In this document: in pieces, positions 6,983 to 14,395 of the stretch
Position numbering within the stretch: position 1 is the first letter of the stretch
Layout of the letters: each line of letters starts with the position of its first letter
Virus record (IMG/VR): IMGVR_UViG_3300009391_000002
Coordinates: 1 to 24,126 of that record
DNA: 24,126 nucleotides
Strand: one strand, 5' to 3'
Source: a virus
Translations under genes and position numbers: made by a program
Notes under the pieces: model-generated
The model's input: the letters and a program-made list of their open reading frames with translations, nothing else
What the model was told of the DNA's origin: nothing
Databases searched by the model: none

Positions 6983-9900
6983 ATGTCAATAATTAACATC
7001 ATAGATGGACAAACAGATGAAATTCTTGATGACATAACAGCAAAAAATATACTCTCAAACAACCACAGAAAGTCACTGAAAGACAATCTCGAAACGTTTG
7101 ATTTTAGAACATTTGCCGACAAGGATTTTTCACAACATTTAGGACAACACAACCGCGTTATTATTCCATCAGAAGACAAAGGATTCATCGAGTTTATCAT
7201 TTGGGAATCCAGTAAATACCGCGATACAGAAGGTTTGAAAGCAGAGGTTTACGCATCTGCAAGTTATTTACTGCTAAAAAAGGCAGCCATCATTACACCG
7301 AAAACCCTATCAGAGCAAACGGCATCCACAGCGGTTGCTCATGGTCTAAACGGAACGGATTGGCAAGCGGGTATTATCGAGGGTAAGGGTTTTCATACGT
7401 TTGTAATCGAGAAACATACAAGCCCATACGCTTTTTTACGTAGGGTCGCAAAGGAATTTAATCTCGAATTAAATTTCAGAGTTGAAACGAACGGCAATCG
7501 AATCATAGGTCGCTATGTGGATTTACTCGAAAAAATAGGCGTTTGGCGCGGTCGTGAAGTTGAGTTTGGTAAAGATTTAATCGGTATTAGACGTACTGAA
7601 AAGACGGACAACATCTATACAGCGCTTTTAGGATTAGGTCCCGAACGTGAAGATGGCACTCGGTTAGAGGTGTTTGTGGAGGATGAGGACGCTTTACAAC
7701 GATGGGGTAGACCTGATAATCATGGGAAACTACAACACCTAGTCGATACGTATGAACCCACATCAACACGGGAAGGCATGACGCTTGCAGAACTTACGCA
7801 ATATACTCGAACCGAATTAAACAAACGGATCAATGCCCTCGTAGAATTTGACGGGACTATTGCCGATTTGGAACACGTTCCCGGAATGGAAAACAAGAAA
7901 ATTCGTTTCGGCGACACAATCAAAATTAAGGATTTGAAGTTTAACCCACCATTATATATCGAAGCAAGAGTGCACACGCAAGACCGTGACATCATCGACA
8001 AGTCCAACAAACACGTTGAGCTTGGTGATTTCATCGAATACACCGAAGAAGAAGTAAAAGCCATTTGGCAGACGATGCAAGAGGAAATACGGAAGAAGCT
8101 TGATAAATTAGTTCTTGCTTCCATTGTATCAAGCGCCGGAAACATATTTAAAAATGGTATCGGTTCAACCGAATTGGAAGCGAAAACATTTCTAGGTGGA
8201 AACGAAGTCGATGAAGAAGGCACACGTTACGGCTACCATTGGTTTAAATACGATAAGGATGGAATGTTAGTTGCAAATTTCAACGAGTCGAAGAAATCGA
8301 TAACCATCACCGCTGCATCCATAGATGAAAAAGCATCGTACACTGTCCACATTGCATTAGGCACAGAAATATTAACGATGGCGCAAGTCACGATTAGCAA
8401 CGTATTTGATGGTGACGACGGCGAGGATGGTAAAGACGGCGAGGATGGTAAAGACGGCGTTCCCGGTTTACCAGGTCCATCCGGCGTTGACGGAAAATCA
8501 CTTTATACCTGGGTTAAATATGCTGTTAATGCAAGTGGTGGCAGTATGTCAGATTATCCAGATGGTAGGTCGTACGTTGGTTTTGCTTATAATAAATCAA
8601 CGCCTGTTGAAAGTACGAATCCCGCTGATTATGAATGGGCCAAGATTGAAGGTTCACAGGGATCTGTAGGTGCTGATGGAAAAACTTATTATACGTGGCT
8701 TAAGTACGCGACAACGCCGACGAGTGGTATGAGTGATTCGCCAACAGGTAAAATTTATATGGGGATTGCATACAACAAAGTGAATCCGACAGAATCCACA
8801 AATTATGCTGATTATATGTGGGCGTTGATAAAGGGTGAAAAAGGCGACAAGGGCGATGCGGGACCAAAAGGAACTGACGGTCCACAAGGAATCCCTGGAG
8901 TAAAAGGTGCCGACGGAAAAACCACATACACGTGGGTTAAATATGCCAACACTCCCACAAGTGGAATGTCCGATTTGCCAACTGGTAAAACATATATTGG
9001 TTTTGCGTATAACAAACTTACTGCAGCGGAGTCCACAGTTTACGCTGATTACGAGTGGGCAAAATTCGAAGGGAGTCAAGGGGTTCCGGGAGTACCCGGA
9101 AGTGACGGACAACCTAGATATACATGGATTAAATATGCTGACGATGAAAACGGGTCGGGCATATCCGACAGCGCTAAAGATAAGCGGTTTTTGGGATTGG
9201 CACATAATAAGACGACTGCGAACGAGAGTGTTAATCCTACTGATTATTCGTGGAGTCCGTTGTATGACAATGTGGTGGTTGGCGGTAGGAATATCCAACC
9301 AAATACTTCTAATAATTATAAAACCGTCACCTTTAGTGGTTGGCAACAGTATTTCCCACGTGTTCCCAATGATGAAGTCGTGGTCGGGGAAACTATGACA
9401 GCTAGAGTGTATCTTAAACCGGAAAACCAACCCACTAAGCTCATGATGCACTTCTTAGTGCCTGGTAATTCGAACGGGTATATACAATTCCATGTGCCGG
9501 ATAATGAAGCTATACAACCCGGATTTGAGGGCTACGTTACGTTAACAGCAAAAGTGCCAGCAGGTGCGACAGGGATGCAATTAGCATTAAGGCACAATTC
9601 GGGGAGTACACCTAGTAATAGGGTTGAATATAAAAAGTTGAAAGTTGAAAAAGGCAACGTCGCCACCGACTACACACCCGCCCCAGAAGACACCGACCAA
9701 GCAATCGAAGATGTAAACACCCGTGTCACAACAACAGTCGCAGATGTCGTTGCACTCGATGGACAAGTGAAATTAAAAGCGGCTCAGACGGAAGTTAACA
9801 CGCTAACAGGTCGAGTCGTCACGGCTGAAGGAAAGATAGAAGTCCTTCCCGGTCAAATTAATTTGAAAGTATCTAAAGATGGGGTTATCAGTTCAATCAA

Positions 9901-11032
9901 CGCAACGCCCGAAAACCTACTCATTGATTTCGCTAAAGTGAAAATAACAGGTGAACTCGAAGCCAAGCATATTAAGTCGTTGAATGGATTGAATATAGGG
10001 AACGGGCAGTTTGTGGTGGATAACGCAGGTAACGTTTCGTTTAAGGGTAACCTCACAGGGGCTAAGGGGACGTTTAGCGGGGATATTACAGGGGCTACGA
10101 TAAAGGGCTCCTCTTTCGAAATAGAGAAATTACACAACGGATTTGTAAGAAGAGCCAGAGTAGAAGAGACAGGTTTTTTCAGTGAATATTTCGATCAGTA
10201 TGGTATGGATAGGGTAGCTTTGGATGGTAAAGAATTAAAATTCGAGTATGGGTCTGCTGGCGTCACAATTTATGGAGGCGCAGGAATATCCCTACCTTCC
10301 TTATTATCCGGCTTTAATTTTAAAATCGGTGGCGTATCCATTTTTGATTTATCTTCCACAAAGATTGAATCAAATGTAGATTTCAGTGCGAAAGCTATCA
10401 CCTCAAAAGGTAGTGTGATCGCATCAAACAACGGACTTTTTGGCTCGGATAGCGGTTATGTAGTCCTTCGAGCGCCATCCGGCCGCGTCCTATTACAGAC
10501 CAACGATGAAGTCAGAGCCGTTAAGGTTGGAAGTACTGCAACATACACGGACTTTAGAGCGGCTAATGTTTTCGTTCAAGATAGGTTAATAAATCCAACC
10601 GCGTATACCACAACTACTGGTGCAGGTGCTAACACTTACGTTGCAACGAATGGCTACTTCGCACGTTCGTCATCCGGTAAGAAGTATAAACAAGATATTG
10701 AACTAGCCGTAGTCGATTATACAAAGCTTCTCAACATCAAGCCTAAGAGTTGGTTTGATAGAGGGGAAGTTAAGCGTAACGGCGGTGTAACCGAGGGTTT
10801 AAAACGATACTACGGTGCGATAGCTGATGAATTTGAAGAAGTCGGATTGCCGGAGTATGTTGTCTACGATGAAAATACTGGTGAAGTTGAAAACTTTGTA
10901 GAGCGAGCATGGCTACTCTTGATACCAAATATAAATGATTTAAAGCAAGAAGTATCCGATATGAAAAACTGGCAAGAAATGCAGAATCAATTATTCGATG
11001 CACGACTTAAAAAATTGGAGGGCATTAAATGA
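6983..11032 (+). CDS. Tail-tip / tail-associated protein with collagen-like linkers and C-terminal S74 chaperone
   Basis: 1349 residues. I chose the ATG at 6983 because AAAGGAG lies seven bases upstream; the frame also allows 6953 and 6977. Residues about 1-370 resemble the prophage endopeptidase-tail (Tal) N-terminal domain that plugs the tail tip. About 385-470 is beta-rich. From about 476 come Gly-X-Y runs (GDDGEDGKDGEDGKDG, then GEKGDKGDAGPKG) alternating with four repeated modules of the form YTWxKYA...SGxSD...GxAxNK...ESxxxADYxW, starting near residues 503, 566, 645 and 708. A jelly-roll-like domain (about 765-895) follows. The last part, from about 1229, matches the peptidase S74 intramolecular chaperone: SGKKYKQDI, with S1231 and K1236 as the likely Ser/Lys pair. 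S74 domains trimerise the fibre and cut themselves off. No murein hydrolase motif was recognised. Confidence 0.88.
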   Translation: MSIINIIDGQTDEILDDITAKNILSNNHRKSLKDNLETFDFRTFADKDFSQHLGQHNRVIIPSEDKGFIEFIIWESSKYRDTEGLKAEVYASASYLLLKKAAIITPKTLSEQTASTAVAHGLNGTDWQAGIIEGKGFHTFVIEKHTSPYAFLRRVAKEFNLELNFRVETNGNRIIGRYVDLLEKIGVWRGREVEFGKDLIGIRRTEKTDNIYTALLGLGPEREDGTRLEVFVEDEDALQRWGRPDNHGKLQHLVDTYEPTSTREGMTLAELTQYTRTELNKRINALVEFDGTIADLEHVPGMENKKIRFGDTIKIKDLKFNPPLYIEARVHTQDRDIIDKSNKHVELGDFIEYTEEEVKAIWQTMQEEIRKKLDKLVLASIVSSAGNIFKNGIGSTELEAKTFLGGNEVDEEGTRYGYHWFKYDKDGMLVANFNESKKSITITAASIDEKASYTVHIALGTEILTMAQVTISNVFDGDDGEDGKDGEDGKDGVPGLPGPSGVDGKSLYTWVKYAVNASGGSMSDYPDGRSYVGFAYNKSTPVESTNPADYEWAKIEGSQGSVGADGKTYYTWLKYATTPTSGMSDSPTGKIYMGIAYNKVNPTESTNYADYMWALIKGEKGDKGDAGPKGTDGPQGIPGVKGADGKTTYTWVKYANTPTSGMSDLPTGKTYIGFAYNKLTAAESTVYADYEWAKFEGSQGVPGVPGSDGQPRYTWIKYADDENGSGISDSAKDKRFLGLAHNKTTANESVNPTDYSWSPLYDNVVVGGRNIQPNTSNNYKTVTFSGWQQYFPRVPNDEVVVGETMTARVYLKPENQPTKLMMHFLVPGNSNGYIQFHVPDNEAIQPGFEGYVTLTAKVPAGATGMQLALRHNSGSTPSNRVEYKKLKVEKGNVATDYTPAPEDTDQAIEDVNTRVTTTVADVVALDGQVKLKAAQTEVNTLTGRVVTAEGKIEVLPGQINLKVSKDGVISSINATPENLLIDFAKVKITGELEAKHIKSLNGLNIGNGQFVVDNAGNVSFKGNLTGAKGTFSGDITGATIKGSSFEIEKLHNGFVRRARVEETGFFSEYFDQYGMDRVALDGKELKFEYGSAGVTIYGGAGISLPSLLSGFNFKIGGVSIFDLSSTKIESNVDFSAKAITSKGSVIASNNGLFGSDSGYVVLRAPSGRVLLQTNDEVRAVKVGSTATYTDFRAANVFVQDRLINPTAYTTTTGAGANTYVATNGYFARSSSGKKYKQDIELAVVDYTKLLNIKPKSWFDRGEVKRNGGVTEGLKRYYGAIADEFEEVGLPEYVVYDENTGEVENFVERAWLLLIPNINDLKQEVSDMKNWQEMQNQLFDARLKKLEGIK
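8420..8455 (+). repeat. Two exact tandem 18-bp copies in the collagen-like segment
   Basis: GGCGAGGATGGTAAAGAC occurs twice in a row, encoding GEDGKD twice. The repeat keeps the frame, so slippage could lengthen or shorten the Gly-X-Y linker in steps of six residues. Confidence 0.9.
8489..9270 (+). repeat. Four diverged repeats of a ~60-residue receptor-type module
   Basis: Modules start near 8489, 8678, 8917 and 9106. Each has YTWxKYA, then SGMSD or a variant, then GK.Y.G.AYNK, then EST..ADYEW, and they are separated by Gly-X-Y runs. Modules two and three are closest to each other (both with TPTSGMSD). The pattern suggests duplication and recombination inside the tail-tip gene. I did not recognise a named family for this module. 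Confidence 0.8.
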
Positions 11033-11190
11033 ACGCAAACATTGAATTGGTCATACAAGATTTAACATCCCAAGTAGCCGCTCTTTCGAGAGAAAAGGCT
11101 ATTTATTTTGCCTTGGCAACAGAACGTGGAACGGAAAACGAACAGCTAAAAGAAGAAATTAAAACGCTAAAAGGAGATGACGCAGAATGA
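11029..11190 (+). CDS. Small coiled-coil protein after the tail-tip gene
   Basis: 53 residues, with the ATG overlapping the tail-tip stop (ATGA) and its own stop overlapping the next ATG (ATGA), so it is translationally coupled on both sides. The ribosome site is GGAGGGC in the end of the tail-tip gene. The sequence is a simple heptad-like helix (SQVAALSREKAIYFAL, then ENEQLKEEIKTLK). Small genes of this kind commonly follow tail fibre genes in Bacillus and Listeria phages; I cannot assign a function. Confidence 0.75.
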   Translation: MNANIELVIQDLTSQVAALSREKAIYFALATERGTENEQLKEEIKTLKGDDAE

Positions 11191-11408
11191 ACATTGAATT
11201 CACGAACATTAACCTACGCTACGCAGACGGATCGCTGGAATCCGTACAAGCTCAATTTAACGGGTATGACGAGGAACGCACGTTTAGTATAAGCGGAACA
11301 GCACCCGTTACAGCAGAGGAGTATGAGGGTAATGAGCCCGTGCAAAAGTTGGAGAATTTTGTGAGACGGAAAGTTTCGGATAAGTTGCTTGCGGGGATTG
11401 TGGAATAA
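11187..11408 (+). CDS. Small conserved phage protein of unknown function
   Basis: 73 residues, coupled to the previous gene by a 4-base ATGA overlap, with AAAGGAGATGA upstream. The sequence starts with MNIEFTNINLRYADGSLESV and ends with a helix, ENFVRRKVSDKLLAGI. It looks like the short hypothetical proteins at the end of Firmicute tail operons. It is the last gene of the tail module; the first accessory-gene element begins three bases after its stop. Confidence 0.7.
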   Translation: MNIEFTNINLRYADGSLESVQAQFNGYDEERTFSISGTAPVTAEEYEGNEPVQKLENFVRRKVSDKLLAGIVE

Positions 11409-11410
11409 AG

Positions 11411-11441
11411 AAGGACTTCCTTTCCTTTTGTAGTATGATGT
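11411..11441 (+). promoter_or_regulatory. Recurring element, copy 1 (diverged core)
   Basis: Starts AAGGACTTCCTTTCCTTTTG; the core is TGTAGTA at 11429-11435 where other copies have TGTCGAA. AAGG-to-core spacing is 18. It ends about 22 bases before the ATG at 11463, with GGAGGG between. It is the weakest core of the seven copies, but its left half is nearly identical to copies 2 and 3. Confidence 0.6.
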
Positions 11442-11462
11442 AGAGGATAGAGGAGGGATAAT

Positions 11463-11708
11463 ATGGGATTGAAAAGAGGATTTAATAAACCGTACAATGA
11501 AGGTGTATATATTTGCGGAAACGATTTTACGTGGGAATTTAAAGTGTTCCACGAAAACATTAATGAACCGACAAACTTAATCGCAAGAGAATTTAACACG
11601 AATGAGACCCTTGGTCCGTTAATAATCGAAGATGGGACTCGAGAAAAAGTCGAAGAGGCATTGGAATCCAAATCTAAGCACTTGCTTGGCAAACTAGCAA
11701 GTAAATAA
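11463..11708 (+). CDS. Accessory protein of unknown function, 81 aa
   Basis: ATG preceded by AGGAGGG at good spacing. The protein starts GLKRGFNKPYNEGVYICGND and has a mixed alpha/beta look with a charged C-terminal helix (EKVEEALESKSKHLLGKL). No signal peptide, membrane segment or cysteine motif is present (a single Cys near residue 18). I do not recognise a family. It has its own upstream element (11411) and its own terminator (11716), so it is a self-contained cassette between the tail and lysis modules. Confidence 0.7.
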   Translation: MGLKRGFNKPYNEGVYICGNDFTWEFKVFHENINEPTNLIAREFNTNETLGPLIIEDGTREKVEEALESKSKHLLGKLASK

Positions 11709-11715
11709 TTCCAGC

Positions 11716-11742
11716 AAGAACGTCCACCCGGGCGTTCTTTTT
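11716..11742 (+). terminator. Terminator of the 81-aa cassette
   Basis: AAGAACGTCC (11716-11725), loop ACCC, GGGCGTTCTT (11730-11739), then T's. Ten base pairs with one G-T. Confidence 0.85.
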
Positions 11743-11746
11743 AAAT

Positions 11747-11782
11747 GAAGGACTTCCTTCCTCTTTTGTCGAATGGTGATGA
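11747..11782 (+). promoter_or_regulatory. Recurring element, copy 2
   Basis: GAAGGACTTCCTTCCTC followed by TTTTGTCGAAT; core TGTCGAA at 11767-11773, 19 bases after AAGG. The core equals the known Spo0A box (TGTCGAA). It lies 33 bases before the ATG at 11800. Confidence 0.7.
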
Positions 11783-11799
11783 AAGGGGGAGTGGTTAGA

Positions 11800-12372
11800 A
11801 TGAGTTTTGTATCAGTAATAGCAACAGAAAAATTCATTACCGTTATGTCAGATGGGTTGGTCTATAATATGATAACGGATGAAGAAATTGAGCAAAGATA
11901 TCAGAAGTTTAGGAAAATCAGCGAAAACCAATTTATTGCTTTTGGTGGAGATCGAGGTTTAGCAGAGAAAGTAGTAGAAGATATTGGCTATCAAAACGAA
12001 GAACGGGAATTGCTACCCATAGCGGCAAGTATTCGTGAAACCTTAATAAAAGAGGTTTCTCCTCAAGTTGCAAGTTGTCAGGTAATATTGGGCGGAATAG
12101 AAAAGAACGAAATTGTCTTTTACTCATTTAATAATGATGAAAAACAGGAATTATTAATGAAGAAACCCAAGGGGATTGATGGTGAATACTCGTTTCTAGG
12201 TTCAAGAGAAAACGGACTTGACCTTGATAAAGAAATGGGTAAAATATATTCCAAGTATGGATTTAAAACACCAACAAAGGCCCTTAAGGTCCAAAAAGAA
12301 TTAAATGATGTTGTTTCAAAAGTTGATCCATCTGTAAATAGGATTACATTTAATTTGACTATAAGGAATTAA
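11800..12372 (+). CDS. Proteasome/HslV-like (Ntn-hydrolase fold) protein
   Basis: 190 residues from the ATG at 11800, chosen because AAAGGGGGAG lies 8-9 bases upstream; the in-frame 11773 start has none. The N-terminus, MSFVSVIATEKFITVMSDGL, follows the proteasome beta / HslV opening: two short strands, a turn, a strand, then (S)DG. After Met removal, Ser would occupy position 1, where HslV has its catalytic Thr, and Asp17-Gly18 would line up with HslV D17-G18. A lysine in QKFRKI (about 35) fits the catalytic Lys region, and FIAFGGDRGLAEKV fits the LAGFAG..ADA strand-helix. Whether it is an active protease or amidase is inference. No ATPase partner is nearby. It is a stand-alone cassette with an upstream element. 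Confidence 0.6.
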   Translation: MSFVSVIATEKFITVMSDGLVYNMITDEEIEQRYQKFRKISENQFIAFGGDRGLAEKVVEDIGYQNEERELLPIAASIRETLIKEVSPQVASCQVILGGIEKNEIVFYSFNNDEKQELLMKKPKGIDGEYSFLGSRENGLDLDKEMGKIYSKYGFKTPTKALKVQKELNDVVSKVDPSVNRITFNLTIRN

Positions 12373-12395
12373 ACTTCCTTGAGGGGGCTTTCTGT

Positions 12396-12430
12396 GAAGG
12401 ACTTCCCCGTCTTTTGTCGAACTGTGGTGG
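12396..12430 (+). promoter_or_regulatory. Recurring element, copy 3
   Basis: GAAGGACTTCCCCGTC followed by TTTTGTCGAAC; core TGTCGAA at 12415-12421, 18 bases after AAGG. It lies 36 bases before the TTG at 12451. There is only a 23-base gap between the previous stop and this element, and no convincing terminator in it. Confidence 0.7.
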
Positions 12431-12450
12431 GAGTAAAGGAGAGATTAATA

Positions 12451-12966
12451 TTGGAATACGTCGAAGACTACGAGTTGTTCCATATAAGAGATATTAAATA
12501 TGGAAGGATGAAAATAGGTCAAGTCTACGAGTTCGGTCATTCAATAAATGGTTTTTATGGAATTTATGACACAAGTCCAGAATTACCATTATGCGATGAT
12601 TTGAATCATTTGAAAAATGTCGCTACGTATTATTGGAAGTTCCTAAGGGAGACGGTAATAGAAGAAGTTAGACTAGACAATTTTTCAAATTATCCGTCTC
12701 GACAAACATGTTTATTTGTTACAGATGATAAACATGTAAATGATTGGATCCAGCATTTAAAATATGCAAACATTGAAATATATAAAATGAAGTTATCGGG
12801 AAAGTTGCATAAGTGCGACGCAACTCTAATAGATATTCACCCAAACAACAAGATCGTAGTGAGGGAGTTAGCAGAAAAATATTGGGGTGGGGAGATAACA
12901 CAGAATAGCAATAAGGTGGAATACTTATTTGAAGGCAAAGCCGAATTGGTTGAAATAATTAAATAA
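12451..12966 (+). CDS. DUF2441-like accessory protein
   Basis: 171 residues from a TTG with AAAGGAGAG 7-9 bases upstream. The frame runs back to 12379, but that would place the start inside the upstream element, so I reject it. Landmarks: YELFHIRDIKYGRMKIGQVY, RETVIEEVRLDNFSNYPSRQ, the short GKLHKCDATL stretch, YWGGE and a closing GKAELVEII. This order (REx..EE.R, PSR, A..YW.GE, G...V.EI) is what I associate with DUF2441-type proteins, which some authors place among ADP-ribosyltransferase-like folds. I give the family moderate and the activity low confidence. It is noticeably AT-rich, with its own element and terminator. Confidence 0.55.
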   Translation: MEYVEDYELFHIRDIKYGRMKIGQVYEFGHSINGFYGIYDTSPELPLCDDLNHLKNVATYYWKFLRETVIEEVRLDNFSNYPSRQTCLFVTDDKHVNDWIQHLKYANIEIYKMKLSGKLHKCDATLIDIHPNNKIVVRELAEKYWGGEITQNSNKVEYLFEGKAELVEIIK

Positions 12967-12976
12967 ATAGTACCGG

Positions 12977-13006
12977 AGCATCTCATCTTCGAGGTGCTTT
13001 TTCTTT
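12977..13006 (+). terminator. Terminator of the DUF2441-like cassette
   Basis: AGCATCTC (12977-12984), loop ATCTTC, GAGGTGCT (12991-12998), then T's. Eight pairs, one of them G-T. Confidence 0.85.
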
Positions 13007-13021
13007 TACCTCACATTAAAT

Positions 13022-13057
13022 AAAGGAAGTACCTCCCTTTTTGTCGTATGATGATGG
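13022..13057 (+). promoter_or_regulatory. Recurring element, copy 4
   Basis: AAAGGAAGTACCTCCC followed by TTTTTGTCGTATGATG; core TGTCGTA at 13042-13048, 19 bases after AAGG, one base away from TGTCGAA. It lies 33 bases before the ATG at 13075. Confidence 0.65.
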
Positions 13058-13074
13058 TGGGAGGGGATGGAATA

Positions 13075-13737
13075 ATGGCTGATAAGGAGAAGGTCCTTAC
13101 TTGTTACCACTGTGGAAATAAAACGGTAATGCAAGAAATATCAAACTTTTTGCATACGGAAACTGAAAAGTTTTGGAATTACGGTTTCGGCTCTATTACA
13201 AATGAGTATTCAATAGATTTTCATTCCAGATGGAAATTATATTTGTGCAAAGTTTGCATTAATGTAACGTTAGAACAGACAAAGTCCAATAGCGATGTTT
13301 TTGAAAAAGAAGATATTCTTTTATATCCGTTCAAGAAGGTTGAGAGTGATTTTATTCCCAAAGGTGTTGCAGCAGCATATGAAGCAGCTTTAAAAGTAAG
13401 ACAAATAGACGGGGCCATTTGCGCAATAGCTATACGTCGTACCTTAGAAATGATTTGTATCGATAAAGGAGCAAAAGGAAATGGTTTATTTAATAAGTTA
13501 AAAAGCTTATCTGACATGGGTATATTGCCACCTATAATTGAGGAAATGACAGATGTACTAAGGGTAATTGGGAATTCTGCTGCTCACCCTGGCGATGAAG
13601 AATTTAATCAAGAATTAGTTCCTTCAATGCTCGAATTCACAGAGGTAATTCTTGATTATGTATATAATTTGCCGGACCAAATAAAACAAATCCAGGGTAG
13701 CATTGGGAAGAAAAATGAAAAGAATGACAAGAATTAA
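13075..13737 (+). CDS. Second zinc-ribbon plus DUF4145-like (HEPN-related) protein
   Basis: 220 residues from the ATG at 13075, with GGGAGGGG upstream; the frame could extend to 13048 inside the element, which I reject. A zinc ribbon opens the protein: C10/C13 in CYHCGNKT and a CKVC pair near residue 60. The C-terminal half is DUF4145-like: AAYEAALKVRQIDGAICAIA, RRTLEMICIDKGAKG, and RVIGNSAAHPGDEEF, the usual 'R..GN.AAHP' ending of the family. It has the same domain order as the gene at 6112 but a clearly different sequence. The role is unknown; HEPN-related helical domains are common in defence and toxin systems. Element upstream, two terminators downstream. Confidence 0.7.
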   Translation: MADKEKVLTCYHCGNKTVMQEISNFLHTETEKFWNYGFGSITNEYSIDFHSRWKLYLCKVCINVTLEQTKSNSDVFEKEDILLYPFKKVESDFIPKGVAAAYEAALKVRQIDGAICAIAIRRTLEMICIDKGAKGNGLFNKLKSLSDMGILPPIIEEMTDVLRVIGNSAAHPGDEEFNQELVPSMLEFTEVILDYVYNLPDQIKQIQGSIGKKNEKNDKN

Positions 13738-13766
13738 GGCACCCAACACGAGGTGCTTTTTCTTTT
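13736..13766 (+). terminator. Terminator overlapping the DUF4145-like stop
   Basis: AAGGCACC (13736-13743), loop CAACACGA, GGTGCTTT (13752-13759), then a T-rich run. The left arm begins inside the TAA. Confidence 0.75.
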
Positions 13767-13782
13767 ACAAAATATGCACATG

Positions 13783-13810
13783 AGAGCGCCCTAATCGGCG
13801 TTCTTTTTGT
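13783..13810 (+). terminator. Second terminator in tandem, ahead of the lysis genes
   Basis: AGAGCGCC (13783-13790), loop CTAATC, GGCGTTCT (13797-13804), then T's. This may be the original terminator or attenuator of the tail operon, left behind when accessory genes were inserted upstream. Confidence 0.75.
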
Positions 13811-13834
13811 TTTCAATAAATAAGGAGGTGCGGG

Positions 13835-14092
13835 ATGCCTGAAAAACAATGGTACACAAACAAGGATCTGTTCGAGCAAATCACGGCATTGCAAAGTGAG
13901 ATGCTTATTACACGTACCACGATAAAAAAGTATAACGGGCTTTACACTAAGTTAGCGGATGTAAAAGAGGTTGTTGACGAAATGCAAGCGAAGCAAAAGG
14001 GCAGAAACTCTGTTGGTGCTGCCATCAGAAATTGGGGCGGTTGGATATTTGGATTAGCTTCGTTTTTAGTTTTACTATCAAAAATATTGTAG
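13835..14092 (+). CDS. xhlA: XhlA-like hemolysin/lysis-associated membrane protein
   Basis: 85 residues, ATG with a full AAGGAGGTG site. The first 60 residues are helical, with a coiled-coil look (LFEQITALQSEMLITRTTIK), followed by IRNWGGWIFGLASFLVLLSK, a single C-terminal membrane segment. This is the layout of B. subtilis PBSX XhlA, which acts with the holin and amidase in lysis. The holin starts 12 bases after its stop. It has no recurring element upstream, unlike the accessory genes on either side. Confidence 0.8.
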   Translation: MPEKQWYTNKDLFEQITALQSEMLITRTTIKKYNGLYTKLADVKEVVDEMQAKQKGRNSVGAAIRNWGGWIFGLASFLVLLSKIL

Positions 14093-14104
14093 GAGGTTTT
14101 ACTA

Positions 14105-14341
14105 ATGGAGTACACAGACGTGTTATTAATCGCGGTAATTATGGCCATGGTTGAATTTTTCAAGTTTGTAGGAGCAACCAAGAAGATGCTTCCGGTGTCG
14201 GCATTGGCTCTAGGCCTTGTCGGTGGTGTGTTTTATATCTACCCTGGGGACTTAAAAGCAGGAATCCTAACAGGCTTAATCATGGGCCTAGCAGCAAGTG
14301 GGTTTTATTCAAGTAGTAAGGCGGTTATCGAAAAGGAGTGA
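14105..14341 (+). CDS. Phage holin
   Basis: 78 residues, ATG preceded by TAGGAGGT at good spacing. Hydrophobic segments near residues 5-24 and 30-46 and a weaker one near 51-66, with a short charged C-terminus (AVIEKE), fit small holins with two or three membrane segments. It lies between the XhlA-like gene and the amidase. It would open the membrane at a set time to release the endolysin. A terminator overlaps its stop, possibly keeping amidase expression lower or separate. Confidence 0.8.
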   Translation: MEYTDVLLIAVIMAMVEFFKFVGATKKMLPVSALALGLVGGVFYIYPGDLKAGILTGLIMGLAASGFYSSSKAVIEKE

Positions 14342-14364
14342 CGAGTATATCGTTGCTCTTTTTT
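14336..14364 (+). terminator. Terminator between holin and amidase
   Basis: GAGTGACGA (14336-14344), loop GTATA, TCGTTGCTC (14350-14358), then six T's; two G-T pairs. It overlaps the holin stop codon, so the amidase needs read-through. Confidence 0.7.
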
Positions 14365-14395
14365 AATACAAAAAAATAGAGGGAGTTTGATAGAT

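Noticed and set aside
8406-9398. + strand frames of 87 and 163 residues inside the tail-tip gene
   Set aside because: Out-of-frame reading of the repeated DNA; the repeats keep alternative frames open by chance.
8654-9451. 265-residue - strand frame opposite the tail-tip repeats
   Set aside because: It mirrors the repeated modules on the + strand; no ribosome site, and no family resemblance.
12379-12450. Upstream-extended start of the DUF2441-like gene
   Set aside because: It would place the first codons in the regulatory element and has no ribosome site; the TTG at 12451 follows AAAGGAGAG.
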